From: Oscillibacter ruminantium GH1
GTDB taxonomy: Bacteria; Bacillota; Clostridia; Oscillospirales; Oscillospiraceae
Direction of reading: 5' to 3'
DNA: 64,000 bases
NCBI RefSeq assembly: GCF_000307265.1
Contig: NZ_DF158898.1
Coordinates: 352,165-416,164, forward strand
This document shows positions 61,647-64,000 of this stretch, one piece after another. Within the stretch, counting starts at the first letter, position 1; each line of letters begins with the position of its first letter. Both the position numbers and the translations under genes were made by a program. The notes under the pieces were generated by a model that saw only the letters and a program-made list of their open reading frames with translations, was not told the origin of the DNA and did no database searches.

Positions 61647-61871
61647 GTGCGTGATCTGATTGTCTCTCTTTTTGGCGCTTATACGCCTGTCACCTATACT
61701 ATGACAAGTGGCGTTCCTCTTTCGGATGGTACTGTCAGTGCCATTGAAAATATTGTTATTCCCGCTGGCCTTGCTGGTGTGGATTGGACGTGGGTTGCAG
61801 GCGTTTTTCTTTTTGCTATTGTCTTGCATGGTTTCCTTCGCATGGTGGGGGTGCTTCTGAAAAATGGATAG
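61647..61871 (+). CDS. Small phage membrane protein C
   Basis: A 74-residue protein (VRDLIVSLFGAYTPVTYTMT...) with one span near the end (~47-65, WTWVAGVFLFAIVLHGFLRM). Start taken as GTG 61647 with AAGGGG 8 bases upstream; an ATG at 61629 overlaps the previous gene and lacks a site. Likely minor coat protein. Confidence 0.65.
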   Translation: MRDLIVSLFGAYTPVTYTMTSGVPLSDGTVSAIENIVIPAGLAGVDWTWVAGVFLFAIVLHGFLRMVGVLLKNG

Positions 61872-62004
61872 TATGGTCACTTTTAGCACTACAATGCTTA
61901 CTTCTCTGGCTGCATTCATGGCTACCCCGCCGATTTTTTATCTTTTTAGCTTGGTTCTGTTTTGTTTTATATGCAAGGCAGTCAAGATATTGATTCGTTT
62001 TTGA
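61864..62004 (+). CDS. Small phage membrane protein D, coat-like
   Basis: A 46-residue protein (MDSMVTFSTTMLTSLAAFMA...) with a C-terminal part TPPIFYLFSLVLFCFICKAVK that parallels the TPLLLLFVVVPLVGLGVGLFK of the coat genes downstream. Its ATG overlaps the previous gene by 8 bp. Possibly a diverged coat paralogue. Confidence 0.6.
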   Translation: MDSMVTFSTTMLTSLAAFMATPPIFYLFSLVLFCFICKAVKILIRF

Positions 62005-62018
62005 AAGGGGGTTATTTA

Positions 62019-62201
62019 ACGGAAGTTGTCACGATCTCTACGATTCTCACCTCGATTGGCTCTATCTTCACTAGTGCCATGTCTTGGGCTGGTACGGTTG
62101 GTTCTACCATTGTTGGTACGCCGCTGCTGCTCTTGTTCGTGGTCGTTCCTTTGGTCGGCCTTGGCGTTGGCCTGTTCAAGCGTTTGCTTTCCATGCGGTA
62201 A
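62019..62201 (+). CDS. Major coat protein copy 1, apparent ACG start
   Basis: A 60-residue protein whose last 55 residues align with copy 2 (62253-62420) and share the end VPLVGLGVGLFKRLLSMR exactly. It has one long span and a basic C-terminus, as inovirus major coat proteins do. The ACG at 62019 stands 7 bases after AAAGGGGG; in-frame TTG (62001) and ATGs (61962, 61971) lie before the ribosome site and inside the previous gene. No signal peptide. Confidence 0.75.
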   Translation, partial: TEVVTISTILTSIGSIFTSAMSWAGTVGSTIVGTPLLLLFVVVPLVGLGVGLFKRLLSMR

Positions 62202-62252
62202 TCCGTGCAGTTTGCATTTAATTCTCGAAGTGTGAAAGGGGTATTGTTTAAT

Positions 62253-62420
62253 ATGGCTGCTATTCTTTCGGATATTACATCTGTGTTTACTGCTGCTATC
62301 GGCTGGGCTGGCAAGGTAGGTGAAACTATCGTCGCTACTCCTTTGCTGATGTGCTTTGTTTGCGTCCCGCTGGTTGGATTGGGCGTTGGCCTGTTTAAGC
62401 GTCTTCTGTCTATGCGGTAA
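62253..62420 (+). CDS. Major coat protein copy 2
   Basis: A 55-residue protein (MAAILSDITSVFTAAIGWAG...) with one long hydrophobic span and the basic end FKRLLSMR that would face the packaged DNA. It is about 65% identical to copy 1 by eye. ATG at 62253 with AAAGGGG 11 bases upstream. The strong terminator after it (62437-62474) fits a highly expressed last gene of the virion operon. Confidence 0.78.
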   Translation: MAAILSDITSVFTAAIGWAGKVGETIVATPLLMCFVCVPLVGLGVGLFKRLLSMR

Positions 62421-62436
62421 TGCGTGTCCGGCAAAA

Positions 62437-62474
62437 GGGCAACGGCAAAAACGAAGTTGCCGTTGCCCTTTTTT
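62437..62474 (+). terminator. Strong terminator after coat genes
   Basis: A perfect 12-bp stem (62437-62448 with 62457-62468) followed by TTTTTT. It sets a step-down between coat genes and the assembly ATPase, as in other filamentous phages. Confidence 0.92.
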
Positions 62475-62498
62475 ATATTTTTTTTGTGAGGTGCTTAT

Positions 62499-63218
62499 AT
62501 GTACGGATTCATTCTTTTTATGTCGATTCTGGTTGCTTTGGTTGTCGTTTTTCTATTGGCTACACAAAAGTATGTCAATCCTTATCGTCTGTATCTCATC
62601 TTCGGTAAAAAAGGTTCTGGCAAGTCTACTTACCTTACAAAGTTGGCTTTAAAATATTTAAAGAAGGGCTGGTCTGTCTATACGAATATGGAGGACCTCT
62701 GTATCCCCGGCGTTCGTTTTTTTAATATCCAGCACTTGGGCGAGTATGTCCCGGAATCTCATTCTCTTTTGCTTTTAGATGAAGTCGGTATGATTTGGGA
62801 CAGTCGGGATTTTAAATGTTTTAAAACAGATGTCCGAGACTTCTTTAAATTGCAGCGCCACTATAAAGTTGTGGTCTACATGGCTTCTCAGACTTTTGAT
62901 GTGGATAAGAAAATCCGTGACCTTACAGATGGTATGTTCCTTCAGACGAACTTCCTTCGTGTCTTTTCTCTTGGTCGGCGTATCGTCCGTACCGTAACTC
63001 TCACAGAATCCACCAGCGAAGCAGAAAGCCGCATCTGTGACAATTTGAAATGGGCGCCTGTATGGGACTGGACGTTGACCTATATCCCAAAATATAGCAA
63101 AATGTTTGATACGGCTAATCTACCAGAAAAGTCGCAAATCCAATATCAAGTAGTACCCGGCAAAATCACCGACGATAGGCCAGCTAATTTCCTGCACAAA
63201 CTTAGAAAAAGCAAGTAA
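62499..63218 (+). CDS. Zot/pI-like filamentous phage assembly ATPase
   Basis: A 239-residue protein with an N-terminal span (~4-21) and a P-loop at ~36-44 (GKKGSGKST), Walker B LLLLDEVGMIWDSRDF, and the ASQTFDVDKKIRDLTD segment typical of Zot/gene I proteins. It drives extrusion of the virion through the membrane. The N-terminal position of the span differs from M13 pI (span after the ATPase), as is common in other Zot-like proteins. GAGGTG site before the ATG. Confidence 0.88.
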   Translation: MYGFILFMSILVALVVVFLLATQKYVNPYRLYLIFGKKGSGKSTYLTKLALKYLKKGWSVYTNMEDLCIPGVRFFNIQHLGEYVPESHSLLLLDEVGMIWDSRDFKCFKTDVRDFFKLQRHYKVVVYMASQTFDVDKKIRDLTDGMFLQTNFLRVFSLGRRIVRTVTLTESTSEAESRICDNLKWAPVWDWTLTYIPKYSKMFDTANLPEKSQIQYQVVPGKITDDRPANFLHKLRKSK

Positions 63219-63570
63219 CTTTTTTCTTTGTATGCCGCAAATAGCAAGCTGACGTATAGCAAAATATAACAACCTCGGAGATATGAACCGCGCTTGTCGC
63301 GGTGAAATATGCTCCAGCGTAAAATCTAACGTTCTCGCGTTTTTCGTCCCTCTTGCGTCTCAAAAAAAATATTTTTCTTCTTATCCCTCGTCTCTCGTCT
63401 CTCGTCTTTCGTCTTCGGCTTCGGCGGTAGCCGTGCGGAAACTGCGATAAAGCGTTTTAAAAGCAAATGACCCTCTTTGCAAGAGGGGGTAGGGTGTTGG
63501 CAGTATTTGTGTGTTGTTTATAAGCGAGTTTGAATGATAGAGTGAGTTATTATTGGGTTGGAGGTTAGTT
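63219..63570. other. Phage intergenic region with hairpins and short repeats
   Basis: A 352-bp gene-free stretch. It holds a 6-bp hairpin (ACCGCG/CGCGGT, 63287-63303), a run of imperfect CTCGTCT repeats (about 63386-63418), a CTTCGG/CCGAAG-poor pyrimidine-rich strand, and a 7-bp hairpin CCCTCTT-TG-CAAGAGGG near 63472-63488 followed by a G-rich run. Such regions in filamentous phages carry the minus origin and packaging signal. No gene is supported. Confidence 0.5.
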
Positions 63571-64000
63571 ATGAGGTATTTGCGACATTGGCAGCGGAGT
63601 AAAATAGAAGCACTTTACAATGCACAGGTTCCAAAGCGTGAAATTGCGGCTCAACTTGGCGTTTCGCTTCAAACGATTTATAATGAACTTCGGCGTGGCA
63701 TGTACCAGCATGAGCGTAATGGGGTTCTTGTCTGGCGATATTCTGCGGATAAGGCTCAGGCAGATTTTAATTATAAGCAGACCGCAAAGGGTCGTTCATT
63801 GAAACTTGAAAAGAATTGGGATTTTGTAAACGCCGTAGAGGGTATGATCCTCTCCGGCGTTTCTCCTGCTGTTGCATTGTGTCGCTGGAATAAGGCTCAC
63901 TCTTATTTTACGGTATCGCTCCCAACATTGTATCGTTACATAGATAAGAATTATTTTCCCAATCTGACGAATAAGCATTTGCCAGAAAAGTCTAAAGTAA
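63571..64000 (+). CDS. IS30-like transposase, cut by the window edge
   Basis: An open frame of 143 codons that runs off the window. It starts MRYLRHWQRSKIEALYNAQV and has a helix-turn-helix KREIAAQLGVSLQTIYNELRRG as in IS30 family transposases; a second helix-turn-helix-like part (SPAVALCRWN...VSLPTLYRYID) follows. The DDE catalytic part is beyond the edge. GGAGG precedes the ATG. Codon use is like the phage, so it is probably the phage's own integration enzyme rather than a later insertion. Confidence 0.75.
   Translation, partial: MRYLRHWQRSKIEALYNAQVPKREIAAQLGVSLQTIYNELRRGMYQHERNGVLVWRYSADKAQADFNYKQTAKGRSLKLEKNWDFVNAVEGMILSGVSPAVALCRWNKAHSYFTVSLPTLYRYIDKNYFPNLTNKHLPEKSKV

Larger units (their letters stand above)
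55920..64000 (+). mobile_element. Inovirus (filamentous phage) prophage, right end outside the window
   Basis: From about 55.9 kb the base composition drops in GC, codons end mostly in T, and genes switch to plus. The gene set is that of an inovirus: ssDNA-binding protein, HUH Rep, several single-span small proteins, a long secreted adsorption protein, coat proteins, a strong terminator, a Zot/pI ATPase, then an IS30-like transposase. The left limit is approximate, between 55869 and 55958; no attachment repeat can be confirmed because the right end is not seen. No tyrosine or serine integrase is present in the visible part. Confidence 0.9.

Noticed and set aside
63386..63418. CRISPR-like short repeats (CTCGTCT units)
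   Set aside because: Units are too short, imperfect, and without spacers; better read as a phage intergenic repeat.

Overview
The window looks like chromosome of a spore-forming, butyrate-producing member of the Clostridia, most likely Oscillospiraceae (Flavonifractor/Oscillibacter/Lawsonibacter-like). The grounds are a GC-rich, low-AT-spacer genome, a complete spoIIIA operon with spoVM, ytfJ and dacF, a butyryl-CoA:acetate CoA-transferase, an IspH-S1 fusion, and gene order shared with other Firmicutes. From 165 to 55728 every convincing gene is on the minus strand; only the tail of an ABC-transporter ATPase at the left edge (2..70) is on plus.

Layout, read left to right (opposite to transcription). 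165-2026: sporulation genes (SPOCS/LysM protein, the 24-residue SpoVM, a small membrane protein). 2186-14961: a large housekeeping run (rsgA, prkC, prpC, rlmN, rsmB, a zinc protease, fmt, def, priA, rpoZ, gmk, remA, yicC). 15023-19206: a J-domain protein with a DUF5685 partner, then the c-di-AMP genes cdaA/cdaR with an RseC-like protein. 19441-24266: cysteine desulfurase with a DUF3343 protein, ispD/ispF, carD, and the butyrate-forming CoA-transferase with its own promoter and a palindromic operator. 24650-30017: ispH-rpsA fusion, plsC, cmk, an FAD oxidoreductase, an RpiR regulator. 30441-37068: rluB, dacF, ytfJ, scpA/scpB, a site-2 protease and cysteine desulfidase. 37451-47931: recN, argR, nadK, tlyA, dxs, oapA, a large structured noncoding RNA, ispA, xseB, xseA, nusB, asp23. 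This is the classical OLE RNA neighbourhood, and the ~650-nt gene-free stretch between ispA and oapA is read as OLE RNA. 48014-52704: the full spoIIIAA-AH operon. 52818-55728: an unknown Cys-rich protein, tsf and rpsB.

From about 55.9 kb to the right edge the character changes abruptly: AT-richer, T-ending codons, almost all genes on plus, many tiny single-span membrane proteins. This is a filamentous phage (inovirus) prophage inserted just upstream of the rpsB promoter. It has a ssDNA-binding protein, an HUH rolling-circle Rep with a candidate origin, a 1000-residue secreted adsorption protein with a LamG-like domain, tandem major-coat-like genes, a Zot/pI-type ATPase, and an IS30-like transposase cut by the window edge. 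Unusual features are a tRNA gene inside the phage, a reverse-strand lysogenic gene with its own promoter and terminator, a compositionally mosaic receptor-binding protein, and two virion genes that seem to start at ACG codons with well-placed Shine-Dalgarno sequences.

The two most interesting systems are the OLE RNA/OapA locus in a mesophilic gut-type anaerobe and this inovirus. All calls are from reading the sequence; no database search was run.
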